The notes beneath the pieces were generated by a model. It worked only from the letters and a program-made list of their open reading frames with translations. It did no database searches and was not told the DNA's origin. Positions 52,501 to 60,013 of a DNA stretch of 64,000 nt are shown in pieces (position 1 is the stretch's first letter; every line of letters starts with the position of its first letter). The stretch is from Verrucomicrobiaceae bacterium. GTDB lineage: Bacteria > Verrucomicrobiota > Verrucomicrobiia > Verrucomicrobiales > Verrucomicrobiaceae. The stretch covers positions 124,001 to 188,000 of the forward strand of contig JAIXYN010000053.1 in the NCBI GenBank assembly GCA_027490195.1, read 5' to 3'. The position numbers and the translations under genes are program-made.

Positions 52501-52658
52501 TGGCCCTCGCGCGTTCACAAACGAGCCCCCTCGCCATCGCCACCATCGGCGGCCTCGCCCTCGCCACCGTAGCCACTCTGCTCGTCCTGCCCGCCGTCTA
52601 TGCACTGCTCGCCAGCAAGACAGCGAAGACCGCCTCCCTGGAGCCACTTGAGAGCTAA
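49542..52658 (+). CDS. RND efflux transporter inner-membrane pump (AcrB/AcrF family)
   Basis: The 1038-residue protein has the two-fold RND layout: an N-terminal helix, a first periplasmic loop (FPTLGIPTIYVAQPYGGMDP), helices 2-6, a second loop and helices 8-12. Helix 4 reads LAVGILVDEATVEIENIHRHM, so the usual Asp-Asp proton relay of AcrB is Asp402-Glu403. In helix 10 the AcrB Lys position falls in GVAVANAILLV and is not Lys. This suggests an atypical relay, as in some acidobacterial-type branches. Residues about 419-426 and 498-515 are encoded by palindromic DNA and look inserted. It is the first gene of a pump-adaptor-TolC operon. Substrates are unknown. Confidence 0.93.
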   Translation: MSLPRFALRHPWTVIVIVVAILLGAWQAKEKMARDVFPTLGIPTIYVAQPYGGMDPLQMEGYLTYYYEYHFLYIAGIEHVESKNIQGASIMKLQFHPGTDMSAALSETIAYVNRARSFMPPGTPGAFVTRFDAGSVPVGNLVFSTENPTRTVGQMQDAALNMVRPLFATLPGVSAPPPFGGSARTILINVKPDRLRAYGLSPDDIVAAMTAANTISPSGNLALPNSFPIVPTNAIVKNIQDLAAVPVKVTDQGAVYVRDIGEVSDGSDMMYSIAMVNGKRTVYMPVTKRSDASTLSVVELVKQNLPKFKAACPEDINVTFEFDQSPWIIRAIRDLVKEGILGAALTGLMVLLFLRDLRSAFIVILNIPLAIAAAVLALWIGGYTINLMTLGGLALAVGILVDEATVEIENIHRHMKQGSAGTLARIVLDASEETIGPRSLSMLCVLAVFVPSFFMTGAAKALFLPLSLAVGFSMIASYLLSSTLVPILNIWWHRSAPRSATVPVALAAASQRLALLFKPSIALRHILVPAYLGGVIFAISIQLPFIGTEIFPQIDAGQLQLRLRAPTATRLETTEQIALRTLAIIGEETGPDKVSISMGLVGVHAPNYPVNLIHQWNSGPEEAILQIQLKDASGVAISPLREKLRARLATEFPQMQFSFEPADIVSRVMALGSPTPIEVAVSGKDFAASRAHAELLKTKLTELKDLRDVQFSQTLDYPSVDVQIDRERAGLLGVKMSDATRSLVAATASSRFTVPNFWADTKTGVSYSLQVQVPQTLMKGLEDLRNLPVTAQNRPPVPLRNIAKISEGSVIGQYDRYNMARTVSITANLHDQPLGVIAKQVEKIIAANPAPAGVSVTLRGQVPPLRELQSGLQTGLLIAIVTIFLLLVANFQSLRLALMVLTTIPAALLGVLLALMLTGTTLNLQSFMGAIMSVGVAVANAILLVTFAHRAQLTGLSKRDAALESATTRLRPILMTTLAMIAGMVPMALARSQTSPLAIATIGGLALATVATLLVLPAVYALLASKTAKTASLEPLES
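50799..50816. repeat. Perfect small hairpin inside the RND pump gene
   Basis: GCGGGCA-ctct-TGCCCGC is a perfect 7-bp stem with a 4-nt loop. It encodes part of MKQGSAGTLARIVLDAS, where related pumps usually have a slightly shorter M-x2-G-K-x-R-x-A-x-x-DAS segment. This suggests a small in-frame insertion. Confidence 0.5.
51034..51087. repeat. 54-bp cloverleaf-like palindromic element inside the RND pump gene
   Basis: The ends GTAGCGC (51034-51040) and GCACTAC (51081-51087) pair with one mismatch. Inside are two adjacent perfect hairpins, GCAACCG-tcc-CGGTTGC (51039-51055) and CTCTGGC-8 nt-GCCAGAG (51055-51076). The element is exactly 18 codons long with no stop and encodes the linker SATVPVALAAASQRLALL between two halves of the pump's membrane domain, a region of variable length in the family. 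Confidence 0.7.
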
Positions 52659-52705
52659 TCGATGATGCCTCACAACAACGCCACAAGCCTCAGGCCAGTT
52701 TAAAA

Positions 52706-52734
52706 TTTTCAGTTCCCAGTTTTCAGTTTTCAAT
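52706..52734. repeat. TTTTCAGTT-type tandem repeat before the adaptor gene
   Basis: TTTTCAGTT (52706-52714) is followed by CCCAG and two more overlapping TTTTCA copies ending in TTTTCAATCC. It is AT-rich, lies within the 90-bp gap between the pump and adaptor genes, and resembles the GGTTTCCAGTTTCC unit of the 156-bp elements. Confidence 0.5.
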
Positions 52735-52748
52735 CCTCCGCCACTCCC

Positions 52749-53735
52749 ATGCGCCTGCTGCTCTTCCTCCTCCTCGCATCCCTCTCTTCCGCGCTGGACC
52801 TCCCCGCCACCAAGCCCACCACCGGCTCCATCCATCGATGGGTCGCATTGCCTGCCACGCTCGCGCCATTTCAGCAGGCGGTGCTCTATGCCAAGGTCAC
52901 CGGCTACATCGCCACCATCAGCGTGGATAAAGGCGATACCGTAAAAGCTGGCCAAGTCATCGCCAAACTCGAAGTGCCAGAACTCCAGGCCGACCTCGCC
53001 AAAAGCAAAGCCGAAGTAGCAGCGGCCAGCCTTGAATCCAAGCGCATGCACGAAGCCCGCGCCAAATCCCCCGACCTCGTCCTGCCGCAGTCAGTAGAAG
53101 ATGCGGAAGCCCGCCTCGCCATCTCCAAGGCAGGCATGGACCGCGTCACCACCATGCTCGCCTTTGCAGAAATCAAAGCCCCCTTTGATGGCATCATCAC
53201 CGCACGTCACGTCGATGTCGGAGCTTTGGTAAACGCCCACACCAGCAAAGTCGTCGAGATCGTCGATGCCAGCACCCTGCGCCTCCAGATCCCCGTCACC
53301 GAAATGGAAACCGCCCTCGTCGCCGTCGGCAAACCCGTGAAAGCCCAGATCGATGCCAGCGGCCCCGCACCCGTCGAAGCCAGCATCTCCCGCATCGCCT
53401 ACGCGCTCGATCCCGCCACCCGCACCATGCTCGCCGAAGCCGACCTCAAAAACGCCGACCTCAAACTCCGCCCCGGCATGTACGCGATGGCCAAGATCGC
53501 CGTCGAAAAACACGACAAAGCCACCCTCATCCCCGTCGCCGGACTCGTCATGGAAAAGACCAACGCATTTGTCTTCAAGCATTTGGATGGCAAGGCCATG
53601 AAGACCGCCGTGAAGCCCGGCTTCAATGATGGCACGAATGTCGAAATCCCCGAACTCAAAGCCGACGACCTCATCCTCCTGCCCGGCCCCACACTGCTCA
53701 CCGACAAGCAGCCAGTAAACATCAAGAATCCCTGA
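52749..53735 (+). CDS. RND periplasmic adaptor (HlyD/MFP family)
   Basis: The 328-residue protein has a signal peptide (MRLLLFLLLASLSSALDLP). A split biotinyl-lipoyl domain (VLYAKVTGYIATISVDKGDT, GQVIAKLEVPELQADLA and later FAEIKAPFDGIITARHVDVG) surrounds a short coiled-coil hairpin of about 60 residues. It is followed by a beta-barrel domain (LRLQIPVTEMETALVAVGKP) and a membrane-proximal domain. There is no lipobox cysteine, so it is probably anchored by its uncleaved N-terminus or soluble in the periplasm. It should bridge the pump encoded upstream to the TolC-type protein encoded 3 bp downstream. Confidence 0.92.
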   Translation: MRLLLFLLLASLSSALDLPATKPTTGSIHRWVALPATLAPFQQAVLYAKVTGYIATISVDKGDTVKAGQVIAKLEVPELQADLAKSKAEVAAASLESKRMHEARAKSPDLVLPQSVEDAEARLAISKAGMDRVTTMLAFAEIKAPFDGIITARHVDVGALVNAHTSKVVEIVDASTLRLQIPVTEMETALVAVGKPVKAQIDASGPAPVEASISRIAYALDPATRTMLAEADLKNADLKLRPGMYAMAKIAVEKHDKATLIPVAGLVMEKTNAFVFKHLDGKAMKTAVKPGFNDGTNVEIPELKADDLILLPGPTLLTDKQPVNIKNP

Positions 53736-53738
53736 ACC

Positions 53739-55319
53739 ATGCAAAGCACGAGCGTCCTGTCAGAGAACCAACACCTTTCGTATCTGAAGAAACGAAACAG
53801 GGCATCGCTATTGTTGCTCGCCACTGCCTTAGCCTGGTTCATCAGCTACCAGGCTTATACTTCAAATCATCCTGGCATCATGATTGGCCTTGGTTCCAAT
53901 AGCCCCATTCCCACCTTTTGGGAATGCGTCGTTCAAGAGCCTGTTACGTACGCATTTGCAGCCCTAGGAGCTGTCCTCGCACTGTGGGCAGGCTTCGTTC
54001 TCTTTCGCAATGCTATAACTCATTTTCTCACGGGATCCATCGCTGCAATTCTTCTCACTGCGACGCTGGCCAACGCCGCCGATCCCGCCTTCGTCGATCT
54101 CCGCACCGTCATGCGCCTCGCCGGTGCCAACAACGACGAGATCCAACTCGCGCGCGCCAAACACGATGAGGCGATTGCAGAATCCAAGCAGGCATGGCAG
54201 CGCTTCTGGCCCACCTTGAGCTTAGGCGCAGGTTATCGCGGCCATGAGGGCCGCTTGCAGGACATTGCAGGCAGTGTCTTCAATGCGAACAAGCAGCAGT
54301 ACAACGTGGGTTCCAGCGTCTTAATCGACTGGTCTCCTGGAGACATTTATTATTCGGCACTCGCAGCCAAGCAGCGCGCACTGGCCGCCGAACACCTCGC
54401 TGAAAAATCACGCATCGACATCGTGACGCAGTCCGTGGACCGCTACTACGATCTCCTCGCCGCCGAGGCCATGCTCACCATCATCGAAGACGACCTCCAG
54501 CTCACCGAAGACTATGGCAAACAGCTCGAAGGTGCCGTCACCGCTGGCACCGCCTTCCGCGCCGACCTCCTGCGCGTCAAATCGCAGATCAGCCGCGCCA
54601 AGCTTTCCATTCGCCAGGGCCAGGAAAAGCGCGATCTCGCCGTTGCGCGACTCGCTGAAATTCTCCGCCTCACTCCCGATGCCACGCTGCGTCCCGCGAA
54701 GTCAGATCTCGTTCCCGTCAGAATGATGTCCGGCAAAGGCGTCGCCACCATGATCTCGCTCGCACAGCAAAATCGTCCCGAGATTCATGCCGCGCAGGCC
54801 ATTCACCATTCGATGGATGCCGAAAAAGATCGCGCCCGTGTCGCCCCATTGATTCCCAGTGTGCAGGCCGGTTACACCGCCGGCGGACTCGGCGGTGGCC
54901 CCAACGTCGGCAACCAATGGGGCAACTTCGGCAGCCAGCAGGACTACTACCTCGGCGTGGGTTGGAAGATCGGCCCCGGTGGCCTGTTTGATCGTCAGCG
55001 TCAAAAAGTAGCAGACGCCCGTGAAGAAAGCGCCTCTCTGCAAACCAGCCAGGTCAAGGCCGCCGTCGGACGCGAAGTCGTCGAAGCCGCCACCCGCGCA
55101 CAGTCAGCCAATGACCAAATCAAGATCAACGACGAAGCCGTCGCTGCCGCCGAAGAAATGACCAAGCTCGCCAAGGAACGCCAGGCCAGCCAAGTCGGCG
55201 TCGTCCTCGAATACCTCCTCGCCCGCGAAGAACTCACCCGCGCACGCCAAAGCCGCGTCATGGCCGTCACCGACTTCAACAAAGCCCAGCACGCCCTCAA
55301 GCGCGCCGTGGGGAAATAG
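53739..55319 (+). CDS. TolC-family outer-membrane protein with extra N-terminal membrane segment
   Basis: From about residue 114 onwards this is a standard outer-membrane efflux protein: two long coiled-coil repeats with VDLRTVMRLAGANNDEIQLA at the start, LTEDYGKQLEGAVTAGTAFR at the end of the first half, and LLAREELTRARQSRVMAVTD at the end of the second. Residues 93-113 (ITHFLTGSIAAILLTATLANA, then AD) look like its original signal peptide but have no start codon. Residues 1-92 add two unrelated hydrophobic helices (ASLLLLATALAWFISYQAY and VTYAFAALGAVLALWAGFVLF) with less GC-rich codons. Fusion or recombination at the 5' end is likely. Export may still use the internal signal. It is the last gene of the RND operon. 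Confidence 0.85.
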   Translation: MQSTSVLSENQHLSYLKKRNRASLLLLATALAWFISYQAYTSNHPGIMIGLGSNSPIPTFWECVVQEPVTYAFAALGAVLALWAGFVLFRNAITHFLTGSIAAILLTATLANAADPAFVDLRTVMRLAGANNDEIQLARAKHDEAIAESKQAWQRFWPTLSLGAGYRGHEGRLQDIAGSVFNANKQQYNVGSSVLIDWSPGDIYYSALAAKQRALAAEHLAEKSRIDIVTQSVDRYYDLLAAEAMLTIIEDDLQLTEDYGKQLEGAVTAGTAFRADLLRVKSQISRAKLSIRQGQEKRDLAVARLAEILRLTPDATLRPAKSDLVPVRMMSGKGVATMISLAQQNRPEIHAAQAIHHSMDAEKDRARVAPLIPSVQAGYTAGGLGGGPNVGNQWGNFGSQQDYYLGVGWKIGPGGLFDRQRQKVADAREESASLQTSQVKAAVGREVVEAATRAQSANDQIKINDEAVAAAEEMTKLAKERQASQVGVVLEYLLAREELTRARQSRVMAVTDFNKAQHALKRAVGK

Positions 55320-55406
55320 GTGCCCATATCTGCATGGCACGAGACTAGCCGTCGCCAATTCATCTCACATTGACAAACAGCCTGCGTACCACAGACTATA
55401 TAAGAA

Positions 55407-56164
55407 ATGTTACCCCACCTCAAAACATGGAGTCTTCAGGAGAAAGAAGCCTCACGCAGAGCCTTCGACGAAGGTTCGCGTCAACGGGGGATTGCGATGC
55501 AGAATCAGCGGCGCATTTCATCCGAGGAGATGTTGGCCATTTTTTGCCAGACGAAGGTTGCCGCCAATGTTGGGCTGGCGAACGCCAACGCTTGCTCGAA
55601 TGGGCGTCAATAAACAATAAGCTGGAGCCTCCGCAGGTTCTTAACCCGCTCGAAGCTCCGACACGCGGCACAGAGCAGTTGGTGTACCCAAGTCTTTCGG
55701 GTGATCGACTGCACAAGTACTTTTACGTGGACGTAAGATTGCAGGAATCTCGCCGCATGGAGCAAGGCATGTTCGGTTGGATTTACCAGGCTGAGATCAG
55801 GACGCGACCCGCATCTCCCGCTGAAGCCATGGCGCGCATTGCTTGGTTCAATCGACTTTACCCAGAAGCAAAAATTGACATCGAGGGAATTGACCCGAAC
55901 GGGCGTATCCACACCTCACAACCATTCGTGGATGGACGCTTACCAGTCTCATTCAACGATCTCGTCGGGGCCATGAAAAATGATGGTTGGGAACCCTATT
56001 TTGTAGAGTCTGCTGACGCCAGTACATCCACGTTTTATCTCCCAGAAGTGAACGCCTATCTTACCGATGTCCATGAGGGCAATGGGAAGATCATCACGGA
56101 CCTTTCAGGCAAGAAACGCTTCCAGCCATTTGACGTGGTTCCGGTCGTTCTCCCGTCGGAATAA
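55407..56164 (+). CDS. Uncharacterised protein, probable frameshift near 55547-55552
   Basis: No single frame gives a convincing protein. From the ATG at 55407 one frame encodes MLPHLKTWSLQEKEASRRAF and on to RRISSEEMLAIF, a plausible helical N-terminus, but stops at 55613. The frame open to 56164 is convincing only after the T6 run at 55547-55552, giving LPDEGCRQCWAGERQRLLEW and a body with RLHKYFYVDVRLQESRRMEQ, AMARIAWFNRLYPEAKIDIE and FDVVPVVLPSE. One extra T, or a -1 slip on UUU, would join them into about 250 residues. A start at 55370 (TTG) or 55427 (ATG) in the second frame is the alternative. I recognise no family. Confidence 0.5.
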
Positions 56165-56347
56165 AATGCATGAGACTAGCGTCCCTGCGATGCTGCTCCA
56201 CGCCCCACCCAAAGCCTAGGGCGGCTTGTCCTCAAGCCTCCGCGCGTCTCCACGCAGCCTTTCCAAAATTCTGCTCCGCAATTCACCATTCCCGCCTTAC
56301 GCACCGTTCCAGTTGCACCTCTGCCTGGCTGCTTCAAACTCGTCCGC

Positions 56348-56800
56348 ATGACTCCCCCCTCCATTCCTCACACTGCTCTTTTTATTTACAGCGAGTGTTT
56401 CGCTGAAAGGGAGGACGGTCGCCGCTTCCATGTGTTTGCCATACTGCAAGACAGTGATCAGCGGGTGATTTTTTACACCCATGACATGCCGGAGTCGCCG
56501 ATCACCGTCTGGCATCAGCTTGAACTGCAAGAGTCTCTCGCCACACAGATTGAAGACACTTTCAACGCACTTAAAATCCCGCTGAATCCCGGCGTGCGCG
56601 CCTGTGACAATCTGCATTACCATCGTGGCCTCGAACTGCAGGTGCAGGGTGCCTCCCTTTGTCTGGGCTGGGATGCAGCCGAGAGTGAACTGGCCGATGC
56701 ACTGGCTCCTCTGACCAGAATTCTCCAGCCGCTGGTGGATGAAATGAAGGCCGGACTCGAAGTAAACGGCCCGAAGCCCTTCTTCGATGATGCCCCGTAA
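56348..56800 (+). CDS. Uncharacterised small protein (150 aa)
   Basis: An ATG at 56348 opens a 150-residue frame with a mixed alpha/beta pattern: RRFHVFAILQDSDQRVIFYT (a beta hairpin), VWHQLELQESLATQIEDTF (a helix), then LHYHRGLELQVQGASLCLGW and a C-terminal helix with LTRILQPLVDEMKAGLE. There is no signal peptide or membrane segment. The codon pattern supports coding. I recognise no domain. It is separated from both neighbours by more than 100 bp and shares a 14-bp upstream sequence with the next gene. Confidence 0.6.
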   Translation: MTPPSIPHTALFIYSECFAEREDGRRFHVFAILQDSDQRVIFYTHDMPESPITVWHQLELQESLATQIEDTFNALKIPLNPGVRACDNLHYHRGLELQVQGASLCLGWDAAESELADALAPLTRILQPLVDEMKAGLEVNGPKPFFDDAP

Positions 56801-56917
56801 TTCGTGGCACTTTCACTGCTACTCAGACTCAGATCTCTGCGGTCTTCTAATCTCTCACGGTGCAAATAATTCAGTGCATCCCTAGTTTTTGCGCATGCCG
56901 TTCCAGTTGCAGCCCGC

Positions 56918-57949
56918 ATGGACTCCTTCAAAATCACACGCATGCACCCGACCCCCGATCACATCCTGCAAACCGGTCTCGCCTTCTGGAGTTCCAAGAC
57001 ACTGCTCAGCGCCGTCGAGATGGAGATCTTCACCGAACTCGCCAAGCATCCTGGCGATCTCACCACCCTCCAAGGGCGGCTGGGCCTGCATCCACGCGGC
57101 GCACGGGACTTTCTGGATGCGCTAGTGGCACTGGGTTTTCTCCAGCGCGGTGACGATGGCATCTACTGCAACACACCCGAGACTGGGCTGTTTCTGGACA
57201 AAGCAAAACCCTCCTACATCGGCGGCATTCTGGAGATGGCGAACCATCGCCTCTATCCCTTCTGGGGCAGCCTGACGACAGCGGTCCGCACCGGTGAATC
57301 TCAAAACGAATCCAAAGGCGGACACGATCCCTTCACAGCACTCTATGCAGACCCGGCGAAATTGCGCGAGTTCCTGCGCGCCATGTCAGGCGTGAGCCGC
57401 GGTGCCAACATGGCCATCGCGCAGAAGTTTCCGTGGGCGGAATATCGGAGCTGTGCGGACATCGGCACCGCGCAGGGAGATTTGGTGACACAGATCACTC
57501 TGGCCCAGCCGCACCTCCAAGGCATCGGCTTCGACCTCCCCGAAGTCGGCCCCATCTTCGAAGATTACATCGCTGAGAACGGTCTGGAGGCACGCGTGCG
57601 CTTTGTAGGCGGCAGCTTCTTCACCGATGACCTGCCACAGGCCGATGTCCTGCTCTTCGGCCACATCCTGCATGACTGGGATCTGGCAACCAAGCGCATG
57701 CTGCTGCAAAAGGCTTACGCCGCACTGCCAACCGGTGGTGCAGTCGTGGTCTATGATTCGATTATCGACGACGCTCGCAAAGAAAACGCATTCGGCCTCC
57801 TCATGAGCCTGAACATGCTCATCGAAACCCCCGGCGGTTTTGATTACACCGGTGCAGACTGCATCGGCTGGATGCAGGAAGCTGGCTTCACCCGTTGCCG
57901 CGTGGAGCACTTGGTGGGCCCTGACTCCATGGTGGTCGGCATCAAGTAG
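56918..57949 (+). CDS. SAM-dependent O-methyltransferase (PF00891 type)
   Basis: The 343-residue protein has the two-part layout of plant-type/hydroxyneurosporene O-methyltransferases. A winged-helix dimerisation domain (residues 15-90, with [20 protein letters not shown] and [18 protein letters not shown]) is followed by the catalytic domain with [15 protein letters not shown] (SAM loop), [28 protein letters not shown] (His near residue 250 is the usual catalytic base) and a C-terminal [16 protein letters not shown]. The small-molecule substrate is unknown. No biosynthetic cluster surrounds it, so it is more likely a stand-alone tailoring enzyme. Confidence 0.88.
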   Translation: MDSFKITRMHPTPDHILQTGLAFWSSKTLLSAVEMEIFTELAKHPGDLTTLQGRLGLHPRGARDFLDALVALGFLQRGDDGIYCNTPETGLFLDKAKPSYIGGILEMANHRLYPFWGSLTTAVRTGESQNESKGGHDPFTALYADPAKLREFLRAMSGVSRGANMAIAQKFPWAEYRSCADIGTAQGDLVTQITLAQPHLQGIGFDLPEVGPIFEDYIAENGLEARVRFVGGSFFTDDLPQADVLLFGHILHDWDLATKRMLLQKAYAALPTGGAVVVYDSIIDDARKENAFGLLMSLNMLIETPGGFDYTGADCIGWMQEAGFTRCRVEHLVGPDSMVVGIK

Positions 57950-57952
57950 GTA

Positions 57953-58417
57953 TCAGCGCTCAAGCAGCCCATTCTGACTCGGAATGACGGCTCGGGGCTG
58001 GAGAAAGCCCGCTGGGTTGTCCGGCCAGTAGGCACCGTCCTCGATCCATTCGTACAAGATGTCCACCTCAGACCCGGCGAGAATGGAACCGCCATGGTAC
58101 ATCCCTGGATGGTTGCCACCCTCTGCCACTGCCGTAAGCAACCTGCTGGCGCTGGGATCTCCAGGAACGACGAACGCACGTCCATGCCTCCGCGGAGCGT
58201 AGAGCCCGCTGCGCTGGACCAGTGTCAGTCCTGCGGGAGGATGGCTGCCGCGATGACAGGCCAGGCAGTGGGTTTCGAGGACCGGTTTGACGTACTGCAT
58301 GAAGTACCCATGACCCGCCACAGCTTCAAAAGGATGCTCAGGACCCGTCTTGTGAGTGCAAGCAACGAGGCATACCAGCCCCAGGCAAAGACAGAGAGCA
58401 ATAACAGCGCGTTTCAT
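57953..58417 (-). CDS. Lipoprotein with planctomycete-type cytochrome c motif
   Basis: The 154-residue protein has a lipoprotein signal (MKRAVIALCLCLGLVCLVAC, lipobox LVAC). It has a single heme-type C-x2-CH in LETHCLACHRGSHPPAGLTL. The flanking pattern (V-x-P-VLE-x-HC-x2-CH, PAGL, then VPGDPSASRL and GSILAGSEVDILYEWIEDGA) is that of a PSCyt1 domain. It probably binds heme covalently and faces the periplasm. It is convergent with the O-methyltransferase gene, whose stop is 3 bp away. No cytochrome maturation genes are nearby. Confidence 0.8.
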   Translation of the reverse strand: MKRAVIALCLCLGLVCLVACTHKTGPEHPFEAVAGHGYFMQYVKPVLETHCLACHRGSHPPAGLTLVQRSGLYAPRRHGRAFVVPGDPSASRLLTAVAEGGNHPGMYHGGSILAGSEVDILYEWIEDGAYWPDNPAGFLQPRAVIPSQNGLLER

Positions 58418-58492
58418 CGCGCAATGCTAGCCTTTCACAGGGCATCTGTGACGCCGAATGTGCCTCAGCAGGGCTGATCCTGCACACTCCGT

Positions 58493-58774
58493 TTAATAGA
58501 CCGGCCCTTTGACCGCCCAGCGCTTGAGCACAAAGCCGGGAGCGCTGGCACGCCACTTGGCCACATGTGGTGTGGTGTAGTGCAGATCAAAAGCGGCCTG
58601 GTCCACGTAGCTCTCGCTGAGGGCGAAAAGATTGGACTGCTCATTGTCGCGACTGACTTCAAAGCGGATGCACCCCGGCTCCAACCGCGAAGCAGCGGCG
58701 TTTTCGAGGATGACAGCGAGGAATTCATCGATCTTCAGCGGATCGATCTCGAGGATGACAATAACGTTGACCAT
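58493..58774 (-). CDS. Antibiotic biosynthesis monooxygenase (ABM) domain protein
   Basis: The ATG at 58774 (MVNVIVILEIDPLKIDEFLA) gives 93 residues, the standard length of a single ferredoxin-like ABM domain. Hallmarks are LEPGCIRFEVSRD, FALSESYVDQAAFDLHYTTP and the HV that follows. Relatives include YgiN-type quinol monooxygenases and LsrG. The actual substrate is unknown. It is transcribed divergently from the leucine-rich-repeat gene, with 77 bp between starts. Confidence 0.88.
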   Translation of the reverse strand: MVNVIVILEIDPLKIDEFLAVILENAAASRLEPGCIRFEVSRDNEQSNLFALSESYVDQAAFDLHYTTPHVAKWRASAPGFVLKRWAVKGPVY

Positions 58775-58851
58775 AGGCGCAAGAGAGAGGCGATTTTTGC
58801 TGAACATGCAACCTGCGTTCTACGTATGATAGCCGTAACATCTCCCCAGCC

Positions 58852-59955
58852 ATGAAACTTCGACTCGTCCTCCCCACGCTGTTCGCACTCAGTCTGCACG
58901 CGCAAGACACCAAGTCGGCAGCAACGCCTGCACCCGCCACGACGCCCCCGGTTCCGGCTGCCGCACCCAAGGCTGAAGCGAAGCCCGCCCCCGCGCCACC
59001 AGCCAAGGCGGAAACAAAACCTGCGCCTGCCACTCCTCCGGCCAAACCTGATGCCAAACCCACCCCCGCACCCGCGAAGCCCGCAACGCCGACACCTGCC
59101 CCAGCCAAGCCCACCGCGACTCCTCCTGCCAAGCCCGTCACGCCGCCTCCTGCCACCCCTGCCCCCGCTGCGGCCAAACCTGCACCGCCGAAGCCAGTGG
59201 CCATTTTCCCTGACAAGGCACTGGAAGCCGCAGTGAGAAAGCAGGTGTTCGCGAAGCGCGACAACCAGGAAGTCATCACCGCAGAAGATGTAGCGACCGT
59301 CTCGATCATCGAAGGCAAGAAAGCCGGCATCAAGGACCTGACCGGCCTCGAAAAATGCAAAGCCTTGGCATCCCTGACTCTGCCTGAGAATCAAATCACC
59401 AACCTCGCGCCGATCAAAGGTCTGGAGCGCCTGCAGTTCCTCGACGTCTCCAACAACCAGATCAGCGACATCAAACCTCTGGCTGACTGCAAAGGGCTGC
59501 AATACATCGAACTCACGGGCAACAAGGTGACGGACGTCTCCGCGCTCGGCGGCATCCAGGCGCTCACCTCTCTCTACCTGGCGAACAACCAGATCAAGGA
59601 CGCAGCGCCGCTGTTCAAACTGCCGAAGGTGTGGACTCTGTATCTCGAAGGCAATCAGGTGACCGACATCGCCGGCATCGGTGGCATGAAGTGGCTTTCC
59701 ATGCTTTCGCTCAAGGGCAATGCAGTGAAGGACATTTCGCCTCTGGAGCCGCTGACGGAGCTGCAGTTTCTCTTTCTCGAAAACAACCAGATCACCGACC
59801 TCAGCCCCCTGCACCGGATATGGAAAAAGGACAACGAGGGCCCACGCGAATGGGCACCTTACTGCCAGATCTTCATCGACGGCAATACCATCGACGATGC
59901 TTCCAAGAAGCTCGTGGACGAGATGAAGAAGGCCGGGGCACGCATCACGCCGTGA
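58852..59955 (+). CDS. Exported leucine-rich-repeat protein with Pro/Ala linker
   Basis: The 367-residue protein has a signal peptide (MKLRLVLPTLFALSLHAQ). About 95 residues of Pro/Ala/Lys/Thr follow (APAKPATPTPAPAKP-like units). Then comes an internalin-type LRR domain of about 22-residue repeats: LTGLEKCKALASLTLPENQI, LDVSNNQISDIKPLADCKGL, IELTGNKVTDVSALGGIQAL, LYLANNQIKD, LYLEGNQVTDIAGIGGMKWL and LFLENNQITDLSPL. The Pro-rich part probably spans peptidoglycan or acts as a flexible stalk; the LRR should bind a protein or glycan. It is followed 58 bp later by an exported esterase gene on the same strand. Confidence 0.88.
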   Translation: MKLRLVLPTLFALSLHAQDTKSAATPAPATTPPVPAAAPKAEAKPAPAPPAKAETKPAPATPPAKPDAKPTPAPAKPATPTPAPAKPTATPPAKPVTPPPATPAPAAAKPAPPKPVAIFPDKALEAAVRKQVFAKRDNQEVITAEDVATVSIIEGKKAGIKDLTGLEKCKALASLTLPENQITNLAPIKGLERLQFLDVSNNQISDIKPLADCKGLQYIELTGNKVTDVSALGGIQALTSLYLANNQIKDAAPLFKLPKVWTLYLEGNQVTDIAGIGGMKWLSMLSLKGNAVKDISPLEPLTELQFLFLENNQITDLSPLHRIWKKDNEGPREWAPYCQIFIDGNTIDDASKKLVDEMKKAGARITP

Positions 59956-60013
59956 CGTGCTCCAGCCACGCAAAGTGCTTGCTGTCTTGCCCACGTGCGG
60001 CTTAGCATGCCGC

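Noticed and set aside
58546-58562. TGGCACG-N4-TTGG resembling a sigma-54 promoter
   Set aside because: It lies inside the ABM-domain gene, the -12 element lacks the required GC spacing, and no gene starts suitably downstream.
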